DNA from: Pseudoalteromonas sp.
Lineage (GTDB): Bacteria; Pseudomonadota; Gammaproteobacteria; Enterobacterales; Alteromonadaceae
Length of the DNA stretch: 64,000 nucleotides
Direction of reading: 5' to 3'
Assembly (NCBI RefSeq): GCF_018402495.1
Contig: NZ_JAGYIU010000001.1
Location: 1,116,001 to 1,180,000 of the forward strand
Below are positions 16,769-25,376 of the stretch, piece by piece (position 1 is the stretch's first letter; each line of letters opens with the position of its first letter). The position numbers were made by a program, and so were the translations under genes. The notes below the pieces were generated by a model. The model made no database searches and was not told the DNA's origin. It saw only the letters and a program-made list of their open reading frames with translations.

Positions 16769-18232
16769 TTAAGCCACTCGCACTTTATGTTTTGAATGTA
16801 CAAAAGCTAATAAAATAAAGCCTACAACCGCGACCACTATGCCAATCGGTTTACCTAAATCACTTGATAAATTTAAGCCAATTGCTGCTGTCATTATGTA
16901 TGACAAGGTCACTGCTGAAGCAATGACTGCAGGTACACTGGCAATCCAGTGGAATGTTCCACGGTCAAATAAATACTTAGTCGCAAGCCATAACACACTC
17001 GTGGACAACAACATATTTGAAAACGCAAAATAGCGCCAAATAACAGTGAAATCGAGCTTAGTCATAAAGTAAGCAATGGTTAAAATCGGTAGTGCTAGCA
17101 ATAAACGATTACGCAAACTTTGTGGAATACTAAACGCATCAACCACGGTTAAACGAAGTGAGCGGAACGCAGTATCACCTGAGGTAATTGGGAATACAGC
17201 CACGGCAATAATTGCCACAATACCGCCAAATACACCTAAATAACTGTTTGCGATATGATTAACCACCAAACCTGGACCACCTAAGTCAAGCATAGACTTT
17301 AACCCTGCATAGCCTTCTGGGAAGGCAGCAATACCAGCAAGTGCCCATACACAACCTACAATACCTTCACACATCATCGCGCCGTAATAAACTGGGCGTA
17401 CATATTTTTCGTTGGTTAAACAGCGGGCAATAATAGGAGCTTGAGTAGAGTGAAAACCACTAATGGCGCCACAGGTAATCGTTATAAATAGAAGCGGCCA
17501 TACAGGCAAACCATCAGGATTAGGAGTTAAAAAGTCGTGAGCATGGTCAGCCTCAAAATACGCTAAAAAATCACCTGCGACCGGTAAATGTGGCGCATTT
17601 ATTAGTAGTGATACAGCAATGGCAACCGTCATTACAATCATTAATAAGCCAAAAATTGGGTAAAAACGAGTGATAATTTTATCTATTGGTAATAAAGTTG
17701 CTAAAAAGTAATACGCTAGAATAGCTAAAACCCAAAACGTATTACTGGCAAAAATAGTGCCTTCAAACGCATCCAAGTTACTTAATAAACCGGCGGGACT
17801 CATAATAAATACAACACCAACAAAGAAGAGTAGCATTGCAGTAAAAATAAGCATAAACCCTTTAAATACAACGTTGTAATAGTGCCCAGCTATTTCCGGT
17901 AAGCTTTTGCCGTCTTCTTTTATACTCATTACGCCTGAGAAAAAATCATGTACAGCGCCACCCAAAACATTGCCTAGCACAATCCATACAAGCGCAACCG
18001 GACCATATAATGCACCCAGTATTGGGCCAAATATAGGGCCTACGCCTGCAATATTTAAAAATTGAATTAAAAATGCACGAACAGGGTGAATGGCAACGTA
18101 ATCAACACCTTCGCTAAAGCGTTTTTGTGGTGTGTCTATAGTTGGGTCCATGCCCGCTTGCTTTTCAACAAACGGGCTATAAAACTTATAGCCTAATATT
18201 AAAATAGTAAGGCAAATAAAAAAGATGATCAT
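16769..18232 (-). CDS. CstA-family (carbon starvation) permease
   Basis: A 487-residue integral membrane protein with about 13 hydrophobic segments. CstA hallmarks include GVDYVAIHPVRAFLIQFLNIAGVGPIFGPILGA (about 42-74), GNVLGGAVHDFFSG (about 87-100) and GFHSTQAPIIARCL (about 260). It is much shorter than E. coli CstA (about 700 residues), matching the compact CstA family. E. coli members import peptides or pyruvate, so a small carboxylate or peptide is the likely cargo. It is monocistronic, with a terminator after it. Its upstream region carries a GGCGCC-centred palindrome of unknown role. Confidence 0.85.
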   Translation of the reverse strand: MIIFFICLTILILGYKFYSPFVEKQAGMDPTIDTPQKRFSEGVDYVAIHPVRAFLIQFLNIAGVGPIFGPILGALYGPVALVWIVLGNVLGGAVHDFFSGVMSIKEDGKSLPEIAGHYYNVVFKGFMLIFTAMLLFFVGVVFIMSPAGLLSNLDAFEGTIFASNTFWVLAILAYYFLATLLPIDKIITRFYPIFGLLMIVMTVAIAVSLLINAPHLPVAGDFLAYFEADHAHDFLTPNPDGLPVWPLLFITITCGAISGFHSTQAPIIARCLTNEKYVRPVYYGAMMCEGIVGCVWALAGIAAFPEGYAGLKSMLDLGGPGLVVNHIANSYLGVFGGIVAIIAVAVFPITSGDTAFRSLRLTVVDAFSIPQSLRNRLLLALPILTIAYFMTKLDFTVIWRYFAFSNMLLSTSVLWLATKYLFDRGTFHWIASVPAVIASAVTLSYIMTAAIGLNLSSDLGKPIGIVVAVVGFILLAFVHSKHKVRVA

Positions 18233-18570
18233 AAAGCACGCTTCTCTTTTTGTGTTTGTATTATAGAGCGCAGTTTTGCAGCCCCACTTTTAAAAATAAC
18301 AGTTGAACATAGCATATGAAAAAAAAGCCAACAATGAGACGTTTGGCTAATCTTACTTCATTAATAAGTGAAATTAAGCAATCGCTAGCTTTCTCATTAA
18401 CAAACACACAATTAGCGTATTGAAAGGCGCCTTTAATACGTGCTCTTTGAGACTAAAATCTATGCGTAAATTCATAATAAAAACTACACGAAGATATTTA
18501 ATTAGCCTACGATAAGCATTGTTAACATTAATACTGTTTTATTTAGGTTTATAACAACAAGGATGCACTA
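18233..18570. other. Intergenic region with one palindrome
   Basis: This holds the divergent promoters of the CstA-like gene and rraA. The only clear structure is CGTATT(G)AAAGGCGCCTTTAATACG at 18416-18440, a GGCGCC-centred palindrome with a single bulged G and no T tract. I see no gene here. Confidence 0.55.
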
Positions 18571-19053
18571 ATGAAACCATTCACAACGCCTGATTTATAT
18601 GATGAACATCGCGACCATGTGCAAGTAGCAGACAGTGGCCTGCAGCATTTTGGCAATAAAACCACATTTTTTGGTCAAGTTGTTACTGTCACCTGCCCAG
18701 ACGATAACTCGTTTGCTGGCAACATATTACATGAAAATGGTGAGGGCAAAGTGTTGGTTGTGGATGGCTTTGCTAGTAAGCGTTTTGCCTTCATTGGCGA
18801 TATGATTGCAGAGCGGGCAATCAAAAATGGTTGGCAAGGTATTGTTATTAATGGCTGCTGCCGCGATATTGAAATTCTTGCCACGCTTGATTTACCTGTA
18901 ATGGCGCTAGGCGCGACCCCACGCTGCACCACTAAGCGCGGTTTAGGTGCCAAAGATCACCCCGTCAATATGTTAAACACCACAATTAACACCGGTGATT
19001 GGGTGTATGCTGATGTCAATGGATTAATAATTAGTAATAAAGCCTTGTTTTGA
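18571..19053 (+). CDS. rraA: RraA, regulator of RNase E activity
   Basis: A 160-residue protein of the usual RraA length. It starts MKPFTTPDLYDEHRDHVQVAD and contains FFGQVVTVTCPDDN (about 34-47), the conserved GKVLVVDGFASKRFAFIGDM and GWQGIVINGCCRDI segments, and a C-terminal GDWVYADVNGLIIS. RraA trimers bind the C-terminal scaffold of RNase E and inhibit its cleavage of mRNAs. It is a single gene followed by its own terminator. The IS cluster begins just downstream and does not touch it. Confidence 0.92.
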   Translation: MKPFTTPDLYDEHRDHVQVADSGLQHFGNKTTFFGQVVTVTCPDDNSFAGNILHENGEGKVLVVDGFASKRFAFIGDMIAERAIKNGWQGIVINGCCRDIEILATLDLPVMALGATPRCTTKRGLGAKDHPVNMLNTTINTGDWVYADVNGLIISNKALF

Positions 19054-19079
19054 ACAATCAAAGTGGCTGTTCGCGATAA

Positions 19080-19105
19080 AAAAAGCAGCTCGAAAGCTGC
19101 TTTTT
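19080..19105 (+). terminator. rraA terminator
   Basis: AAAAAGCAGCT, CGAA loop, AGCTGCTTTTT. Confidence 0.85.
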
Positions 19106-19353
19106 ATAAAATCAAACAATAAGGTTTTACATTAAAGTGCTAACCATACATCGGTTACGCCTGGCTCGTTCCCCTGGGTCTGTCTCTTGATCACAAGTCG
19201 AGTTCCTTCATAAAAGCATAGGACTCGACTAAAAATACCAACTTCACCCAGCCATCCCACATGGCTTTTGTGCCAACACGCCCTGTTTGTAATGGTCTAA
19301 TGAAATTGGAGAGGTTTATAGCGTAAAATAAGCTAAACCGAAAAGGTATCAAC

Positions 19354-19665
19354 ATGACCAGAAAATCAAAAGTTACACTCAGTGCACAGCAAAAACTTGA
19401 ATATGCCAAATTAATGGTAGAAGAAGGCTATACCAATAAGCAAATTGAAGAAATCTCTGGCGCAGGAAAGTCAGCAGTATCACGTTGGAAGCAACAATAT
19501 TTATCTGAGCTAGATGGTAAAAGCCCGGAGAATGTTCAAGCACTCACACCTGAGCAGCAACGTATCCAGTCGCTAGAGAAGCAGCTACAGCGGGCTTTAA
19601 GGGATAATGAAATATTAAAAAAAGCCACCGCTTTCTTCATTCGCGACAATCAAAACTTAAAGTAA
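19354..19665 (+). CDS. IS3-family transposase OrfA
   Basis: A 103-residue protein with an N-terminal helix-turn-helix (EEGYTNKQIEEISGAGKSAVSRWKQQY, about 25-50) that binds the IS ends, and a leucine-zipper-like helix (RIQSLEKQLQRALRDNEILKKA) for oligomerisation. The A7 run at 19617-19623 is in the phase A-AAA-AAA. A -1 slip there continues into the orfB frame as SHRFLHSRQSKLKVIKELKK, producing the OrfAB fusion that catalyses transposition in this family. Confidence 0.9.
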   Translation: MTRKSKVTLSAQQKLEYAKLMVEEGYTNKQIEEISGAGKSAVSRWKQQYLSELDGKSPENVQALTPEQQRIQSLEKQLQRALRDNEILKKATAFFIRDNQNLK

Positions 19666-19673
19666 TAAAAGAA

Positions 19674-20513
19674 TTGAAGAAAGCAAACGTAGATTACACT
19701 ATCACTGAATTGTGTCGTATTTTAGAGGTCAGTATGAGTAGTTATTACTATGAGCCTGTCAAACCTGATGAGCAAGAGCAGGTGCTTTTAGATGTAATTG
19801 AATCGATAGTTGAGGACTCTGGTAATACGTATGGCAGGCGTAGAATGCACGCTGAACTGAATGCGCGTGACCACACAATAGGGGTATATAAAACGGCCGC
19901 ACTGATGAAGAAGCTGAATATACAAGCCATTGTGCCGAAGAAAAAACATTATTACCCCAATTCAGGTGATGAGCATCACTATGCACAAAACCTTTTAAAA
20001 CGACAATTCAACCCCGATACACATAACACACATTGGGTCGGTGATATTACTTACATAAGGAACCAGCAAGGATGGAGTTATTTGGCTTGCGTATTAGATT
20101 TATCAACGAAGGAAATAGTAGGTTATGCTTTATCAAAAAGCCCTAATGCTGAACTGGCTAAAACAGCATTAAATAATGCAATTAAGCGCCAACAGCCGGT
20201 TCTTAGTCAACTGATGTTTCATTCAGATCAAGGCTGTCAGTATTCAGCGGCCTCGTTTAGAGAGCGGTTATCACAACTGACTATAACGCAAAGTATGAGT
20301 CGCCGAGGTAATTGTTGGGATAATGCTGTTATGGAACGTTTTTTTAGAAGTTTAAAAACAGAGCGTTTAAATGGTCTTTCATTTATAAATCATAATTCAG
20401 TGATAAGTGAAGTAGATAATTACATTCAGTTTTATAATTACAAACGTAGGCATTCAGCGCTTGATTATATGACACCGCATCAGAAATATAATGAATTAAA
20501 AAATGCCGCTTAG
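19674..20513 (+). CDS. IS3-family transposase OrfB (DDE integrase domain)
   Basis: About 279 residues from an in-frame TTG, but most likely made as the C-terminal part of an OrfAB frameshift product that begins earlier. It has an N-terminal HTH_21-like region (YGRRRMHAELNARDHTIGVYKTAALMKKL) and an rve integrase core. The three catalytic acids lie in THWVGDITYI, FHSDQGCQYS and NCWDNAVMERFFRSLKTE. The frame is open end to end with no lesion, so the element may still be mobile. Confidence 0.92.
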   Translation: MKKANVDYTITELCRILEVSMSSYYYEPVKPDEQEQVLLDVIESIVEDSGNTYGRRRMHAELNARDHTIGVYKTAALMKKLNIQAIVPKKKHYYPNSGDEHHYAQNLLKRQFNPDTHNTHWVGDITYIRNQQGWSYLACVLDLSTKEIVGYALSKSPNAELAKTALNNAIKRQQPVLSQLMFHSDQGCQYSAASFRERLSQLTITQSMSRRGNCWDNAVMERFFRSLKTERLNGLSFINHNSVISEVDNYIQFYNYKRRHSALDYMTPHQKYNELKNAA

Positions 20514-22255
20514 AATCTCTCCTAAATTAGTTGACCATTACAGTTCGTTTACTATCGTGCCAACCTCCCAATTTGGCTATTGCATAATATGCCCACTTTA
20601 ACGATGGGGCTTCTTTTGGCATTGGAGCCTGTTGATTTGTCGCTTTAAATAGTAACTTCCAACTCAATGTGTCTAAATAGACTTCGCAGCTGACTCTTTC
20701 TGCTTCTTCTCTATTTTGAGCAAGCTCCCTTAATTGTAAGAGCCTGACCGCTATAAATGCCTCTATTACTGCTGCCTTTTTTAAATTATCTAAGTGTTGC
20801 ATGCGTAACTTTTCAACTTCTGTTCCTTCCGTTTTCCAAATCTTATGGAACTCTTCTATCCGCCACCTTAACTCGTAATAACGCGCTATTTTTCTTGCTT
20901 CTGCTGCATTTGCAACCGACTCTGTTGTATACAGTAACCACTGTAATTTATTCTTACTGTCGTTATTTTGTTCTGTACATACCACGAGGGTCAGCGGGGC
21001 TTCTTTTTCACCTTTTGCTCTTTGTGGCTTTTTCAATTTAATCGATGTAAAGCTCACATCTATATGGGCTGTTCGTGCTTTTCTTCCGCCTCTTTGTTGA
21101 ATATCTATTTTATACTGACCTGCGGGAGTGAGTGTCGGTAAAATATCTTCTAATTTCTGATGTTTACCTACAAGACGCCGATTGTCTTTTGCTCTAACAA
21201 TAAAGCGGTGTTCATTTTGTATTTGGTAATCAATGTATTCATACATGTCTGCTTCGCGGTCACATACGTCTATCACATTACTTAAATCACCCAGGCGCTC
21301 TTTAACTTCTTCAACGTTATTTTGCCATTTGTAGCTTTCTTTTAGCTCTCTATCACGGCATTGCAGCGTATTTTGTTTGCCCGTTTGTTTCTTCTCTCTA
21401 TACCAGTAATGTTGGTATGCAAGTCCTATTGCTTTTTCTTCATTTGCATCGAGCATCAGTGTTGAGTGAGCGTATAAAGTGCGACCTTTAGAGGTGCGCT
21501 TTTCATCAGATGCCGAATTGACCTCACCTAATTCATCACATACTGAATGTTTATAGCTCAGCCCTGTTGTATCTTGTAGAGCAAGCACGAGTGGTCGCTC
21601 TTTAACGATGGTGTCAGTATGCGCAAACCCAGCTTGCGCAATATCATCAGCAGAAATATGATCGTTACGGATAAAGCGATATGCACCTTCAATACTTGCA
21701 GGGTCTGGACAAGATGACATTAAGGACTTACCGGCATTACTTGCCAAAGAAGCGGCTATCTTTACAAGGCGTTTGGTGCGGCGAGGATCGTTAAGCTTAG
21801 CTTTACTAAAAATCAGTTGCGCTCATTCTAGAGATTCATTGCTTATCATATTCATGACCTAATTTTTTTTGTTTATTAGATCATGAATATAAGAAAATAG
21901 AAACTTCTGTATAAGAGACAGGCTTGCACCTGATCACCAGCAACATGGGTCTGCCCTGTTTGCCACTCTTCTAACGCGCTGCAATCTATAGATGCAAATA
22001 CATTTAAACTAAGAAAACTTAATGATAAAGCACCTAGATTAAAGGCAATTTTTATTATTGTACGTGAGCTCATTGGCCCCTCCACTAATGATATTGATAA
22101 ACATTATTTTTACCTTTCAGTTACAAACCCAACATGGATAGCGTAAATATCAAGGAAAAAACGTACAAATAACAAACAAAATAAATACAAAATAACCACT
22201 AACTAAAAATAACTAGTTATTTATTACTAATAAATGAAGAAGGGATAATCTATAA

Positions 22256-22279
22256 AAAAGCCCAGCAACGCTGAGCTTT
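22256..22279 (-). terminator. Terminator of the subtilase gene
   Basis: On the minus strand AAAGCTCAGC, GTT loop, GCTGGGCTTTTTTAT. It starts just past the stop at 22302. The gap to the chitin-binding gene (22086-22255) is otherwise plain AT-rich DNA. Confidence 0.8.
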
Positions 22280-22301
22280 GGATACCTAAGGGAAATACAT
22301 T

Positions 22302-24821
22302 TTATTCAGAGAATGAAACGGTAATGGTATTTGAACATACGTTTTCAGATACACATAACTTATAATCATATGCTGGTAATGTTGCTTTACGCACGTAATC
22401 ACGGTAACGGCCATTATCCGATACGGTGTCTACTAATTCACCATTTCGGTATAGGTTAAGTGATTCTGCCCCAACTTGTTCCCAATTTAACTCTACACGC
22501 ATAGTACCAAGACGTGACTTATTAGCGCGTTTTAAGCTCAATTCAATTTCAACATCACTAACAATCACTGTTTGTGTGAATGTGTCTGAGTTGTTTTCAC
22601 TGTCTGTAACTGTTAACTCAACGTCATAACTTCCTGCTTGAGCGTATACATGGGTCGGATTTGGGTTTGTAGATGTAGCACCATCACCAAAGTTCCAGCT
22701 CCACTGTGTAATATCATCATTGGCATCGCGACTCGTATCCACAAATGTAGCTGTTAAACCTTGTGTTTCAACATTAAAACCAGCTTGTGGTGGTTGTGGG
22801 CTTACCTCACCAATAGCACTAAATGTAAGTGACCAACCGTTAATTGTACCCGTATCGGCACCTGCCGTATCTTCAACGTGAAGCGTCCAATCACCTGTTG
22901 CTACTTCAGCGTTAAATACACTTGAAGTATATGATTTAACTATATCATCTTCACTGCCGCCCTGATTACTTTGTAGCGTTACTTCAGTACCTTGCGCTGA
23001 AATAAGCGTAAGTACTAAATCACCTGACCAAGTATGCGTAATATTTACATCTGCAGTTGTACCAAAAATAGTTAAATCATCAGTCACATTAATTACAGAG
23101 CTTGCACCTTCAGGCGAGTTATCAGGTATCGCTACGCTTTCATCACTGCTGTATGTGAAGTCATTTAAACCAGCTGGTTGAAGCATTAATCTTACAGTTT
23201 GGTCTTTTACCATTTCATCCGACGCTGCGCTAACAGTAAACTCATAATTACCCCAAGCCGTTGTCTCTAAAGTATTTACTGTTAAAGTTACTTCATCCCC
23301 AGGACGAGCCACTGTTTGCGATAGCGATGCTGTATCAAGCGGGCTTGTTAATGTAAGTTCTACGTCACCTTCCCACTGTGCAATAGAGCCAATTTCAAAA
23401 GTATACGTAGCTGTTTCACCAACGGTTATTTGCTGTGAAGCAGGCGTTACTGAAAGTTTAAATCCTGGTGTAGGATCGGCTTGCTCTAACGCTTGGTTTG
23501 CGTTTAAACGCTTGCCCGAAACCGTTTTACCTTGCAGATCTGCATTGTCGTCACCGCTATCCATTAACAGTTGCTTAAGTTCACCTGTTGATAGCTCTGG
23601 ATTAACTGAAAGCACAAGCGCTGCTGCACCTGCAACATGCGGTGCGGCCATTGATGTCCCTGAATAGGTAGCATAACCATTACCAGGAACAGTAGATAAA
23701 ATAGCACTCCCCGGTGCACCAATGTCTACCGTTGTTAAACCCCATTGTGAAAACCCAGACATTTTATCGCGGCTGTCGGTACTTGCTACAGACACTACAC
23801 TTTCATTTTCATAATTTGCTGGATAGCTTGGATTTTGATCGTTATCTACCGCGTCATTTCCTGCTGCTGCAACAAAAAGGATATCAGCTTGTTCACTGGC
23901 AGTAATTGCATCTGCAAGTGCTTGGCTGTAACCACCACCGCCCCAGCTGTTATTTAATACGCGAATATTAACGCCGGCATTTTTTAAACTAACCATATAG
24001 TCAATACAGGTTATTGCATCTGAGGTAGAGCCACTGCCTTGCGCATCAAGAAACTTACAGCCAACAATTGAAGTTTCATGGTTAACACCCACTACGCCCG
24101 TGTTGTTGTTACCAGCGGCACCAATAGTACCGGCAACATGCGTACCATGGCCTTGATCATCCATAGGATCGCCACTACCTGTAATGGCATTAATACCATA
24201 CACATCGTCTATATAGCCATTGCCGTCATCATCAATACCATTACCTGGAATTTCACCTGGGTTAATCCACATATTTGCGGCCAAATCACTATGACTGTGA
24301 TCTACACCGGTATCAATAACGCCAACAACAACATCTTTACTACCCGTTGAAATCGCCCATGCTTCAAGTGCATCAATATCAGCATCAACTGTTCCACCTG
24401 TTTGCCCCTCATTGTGCAGTCCCCACAAGTCATCAAAACGAGGGTCATCTGGCACACCAGCAATACTCACTATGTAATCAGGCTCTACATACTCAATAGC
24501 TTGATGAGATTTTAGGCGCTTAATGGCTTCCTTAGTACTCATTCCTGATACTTTAAACTTAGCAAGACGGCCAGAAAGTATAGAACTGAAATTATCATCC
24601 ACTTCATCTTTATTTAAATCAGATATTTTTGCATTAACTAAAGAACGCGCTTGTTTACGCGCCTCTGGCGAAGCATTCTTTTTATACTTAACAATAATCG
24701 AGTCACTGCTCGCAGTTACTTTTTGAGTTGTACTGTTAACATCAGGCAATTTAGCCGCAGCTAAACATGGTAGTAGTGCAAGTGTAATAATAGATAATTT
24801 TGTTTTCATTGTTTTATCCAT
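22302..24821 (-). CDS. Secreted subtilisin-like serine protease with P-domain and PKD domain
   Basis: An 839-residue exoenzyme. Domains in order: signal peptide (to about residue 23), inhibitor I9-type propeptide (about 40-120, ending AIEYVEPDYIVS), S8 peptidase (about 130-440), a P/Homo B-type beta-sandwich near 555-670 (ITHTWSGDLVLTLIS, then GDWTLHVEDTAGADTGTINGWSLTF), a PKD domain near 680-755 (WSWNFGDGATSTNPNPTHVY), and a short beta-rich tail. The catalytic triad is D170 (VIDTGVD), H225 (GHGTHVAG) and S390 (SGTSMAAPH), with the oxyanion N291. It probably degrades protein in marine particles; PKD domains often help bind insoluble substrate. The start could also be the Met at residue 5, which gives a cleaner signal peptide. 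Confidence 0.92.
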   Translation of the reverse strand: MDKTMKTKLSIITLALLPCLAAAKLPDVNSTTQKVTASSDSIIVKYKKNASPEARKQARSLVNAKISDLNKDEVDDNFSSILSGRLAKFKVSGMSTKEAIKRLKSHQAIEYVEPDYIVSIAGVPDDPRFDDLWGLHNEGQTGGTVDADIDALEAWAISTGSKDVVVGVIDTGVDHSHSDLAANMWINPGEIPGNGIDDDGNGYIDDVYGINAITGSGDPMDDQGHGTHVAGTIGAAGNNNTGVVGVNHETSIVGCKFLDAQGSGSTSDAITCIDYMVSLKNAGVNIRVLNNSWGGGGYSQALADAITASEQADILFVAAAGNDAVDNDQNPSYPANYENESVVSVASTDSRDKMSGFSQWGLTTVDIGAPGSAILSTVPGNGYATYSGTSMAAPHVAGAAALVLSVNPELSTGELKQLLMDSGDDNADLQGKTVSGKRLNANQALEQADPTPGFKLSVTPASQQITVGETATYTFEIGSIAQWEGDVELTLTSPLDTASLSQTVARPGDEVTLTVNTLETTAWGNYEFTVSAASDEMVKDQTVRLMLQPAGLNDFTYSSDESVAIPDNSPEGASSVINVTDDLTIFGTTADVNITHTWSGDLVLTLISAQGTEVTLQSNQGGSEDDIVKSYTSSVFNAEVATGDWTLHVEDTAGADTGTINGWSLTFSAIGEVSPQPPQAGFNVETQGLTATFVDTSRDANDDITQWSWNFGDGATSTNPNPTHVYAQAGSYDVELTVTDSENNSDTFTQTVIVSDVEIELSLKRANKSRLGTMRVELNWEQVGAESLNLYRNGELVDTVSDNGRYRDYVRKATLPAYDYKLCVSENVCSNTITVSFSE

Positions 24822-25376
24822 GGTTTGATTGAGGTTGCTTAAAATAAGCGAGTATCTTCACTTGTTGTTATGTAAGGTAAAACATATGGCATAACTCAAT
24901 AAACCGTTAAATAAACCAACATTCAAGTTAAAAAACTGTTAACTAACAAAAACCATGCTTTTTTACTTTCTTGTGAATAAAAAAAACTTAAAAACCATAC
25001 TTTTAAGTAGAAAAACTTTAATAACCCCGGCTTTGCTCAAGCCATTATTTTTGACTGCTTTTTAATTCCTACCACTAAAAAATCAGTAAAAAAATCTAAG
25101 CAACTGAAAATAATAAAGTAAATAATTGGTAAAAAATGATGATTTAAATAATTCATTTCAGAGAATACAGTAGCGAAACAGTTAAACGCTTAACAAATAT
25201 TAAACTTAATATGATAAAAAAAGATGAGTTTAATTAAGCATTAACTGCACTAAACAGACTTCACTTTAGTGCGTAGGTAAAACATAAACTATTTTCGGCA
25301 CGGCATGCCAATACAATAAACACTTCTTAAAAAATACAAAACGAAGCGTTTACTCTAATAATTCATGGAGAAAATA
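24822..25376. other. Long AT-rich control region before the curlin gene
   Basis: A 555-bp gap with divergent promoters for the subtilase and csgA. An 8-bp inverted repeat GCACTAAA (25247-25254) and TTTAGTGC (25265-25272) lies about 105 nt before the csgA start and is a candidate regulator site. A weak hairpin GGCTT, TGCTC, AAGCC with an AT tail lies at 25029-25043. I see no gene. Confidence 0.5.

Larger units (their letters stand above)
19288..20542 (+). mobile_element. IS3-family insertion sequence, intact-looking, with 3-bp target duplication
   Basis: A 1255-bp element with ends TGTAATGGTC (left) and its complement GACCATTACA (right). The inverted repeats continue imperfectly inward for about 25 bp through GGAGAG. 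It is flanked on both sides by GTT (19285-19287 and 20543-20545). It carries orfA and orfB with a -1 frameshift site. Its insertion split the Tn5-like transposase gene. Confidence 0.92.
19191..21855 (-). pseudogene. Tn5/IS50-like (IS4 family) transposase, nonsense mutation and IS insertion
   Basis: Read from 21855, the start is MNMISNESLE followed by a TGA at 21823-21825 where relatives have Trp, then AQLIFSKAKLNDPRRTKRL and the long catalytic region. The visible parts are LALQDTTGLSYKH (first Asp), IDVCDREADMYEY (second Asp) and the Y-R-E-K signature YYELRWRIEEFHKIWK. The body stops at 20543 within HDSKRT because an IS3 element is inserted there. The missing C-terminus, GRVGTKAMWDGWVKLVFLV to KELDL, is on the far side at 19287-19191. 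Removing the inserted element and one copy of its GTT duplication restores a continuous SKRTGRVG. The gene is non-functional for at least two reasons. Confidence 0.9.
19180..21921 (-). mobile_element. IS4-family Tn5/IS50-like insertion sequence, defective
   Basis: The ends are 19-bp inverted repeats: CTGTCTCTTGATCACAAGT at 19180-19198 and, on the other strand, CTGTCTCTTATACAGAAGT ending at 21921. Both are recognisable relatives of the IS50 end sequences. The flanking 9-mers (CCCCTGGGT and GCTTGCACC) do not match, so the target duplication is lost. The element contains a nested IS3-family element at 19288-20542. Without it the length would be about 1.5 kb, normal for IS50. Confidence 0.9.
19132..22073 (-). 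pseudogene. Small secreted chitin-binding (CBM5/12) protein, split by an IS element
   Basis: The 5' part (22073 to 21922) encodes a signal peptide starting MSSRTIIKIAFNLG, then IDCSALEEWQTGQTHVAGDQVQA, the first half of a CBM5/12-type module. A GGAGGGG ribosome-binding site sits just before the ATG. The 3' part lies on the other side of the IS (19179 to 19132) and reads TQGNEPGVTDVWLAL then stop, which is the end of the same kind of module. Together they make one short secreted protein that would bind chitin or a similar polysaccharide. About ten residues are missing at the junction and no target duplication flanks the IS, so a small deletion accompanied or followed insertion. The upstream neighbour is a secreted subtilase. 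Confidence 0.8.

Noticed and set aside
19191..19409. 72-codon minus-strand frame that could pass for a gene
   Set aside because: Its second half is the displaced C-terminus of the Tn5-like transposase and its first half is antisense to the IS3 orfA region; it is a junction artefact.
21876..22085. 69-codon frame with signal peptide taken as a complete small protein
   Set aside because: Its last residues (CLLYRSFYFLIFMI) are encoded by the IS inverted repeat and IS interior; the true gene continues beyond the IS.
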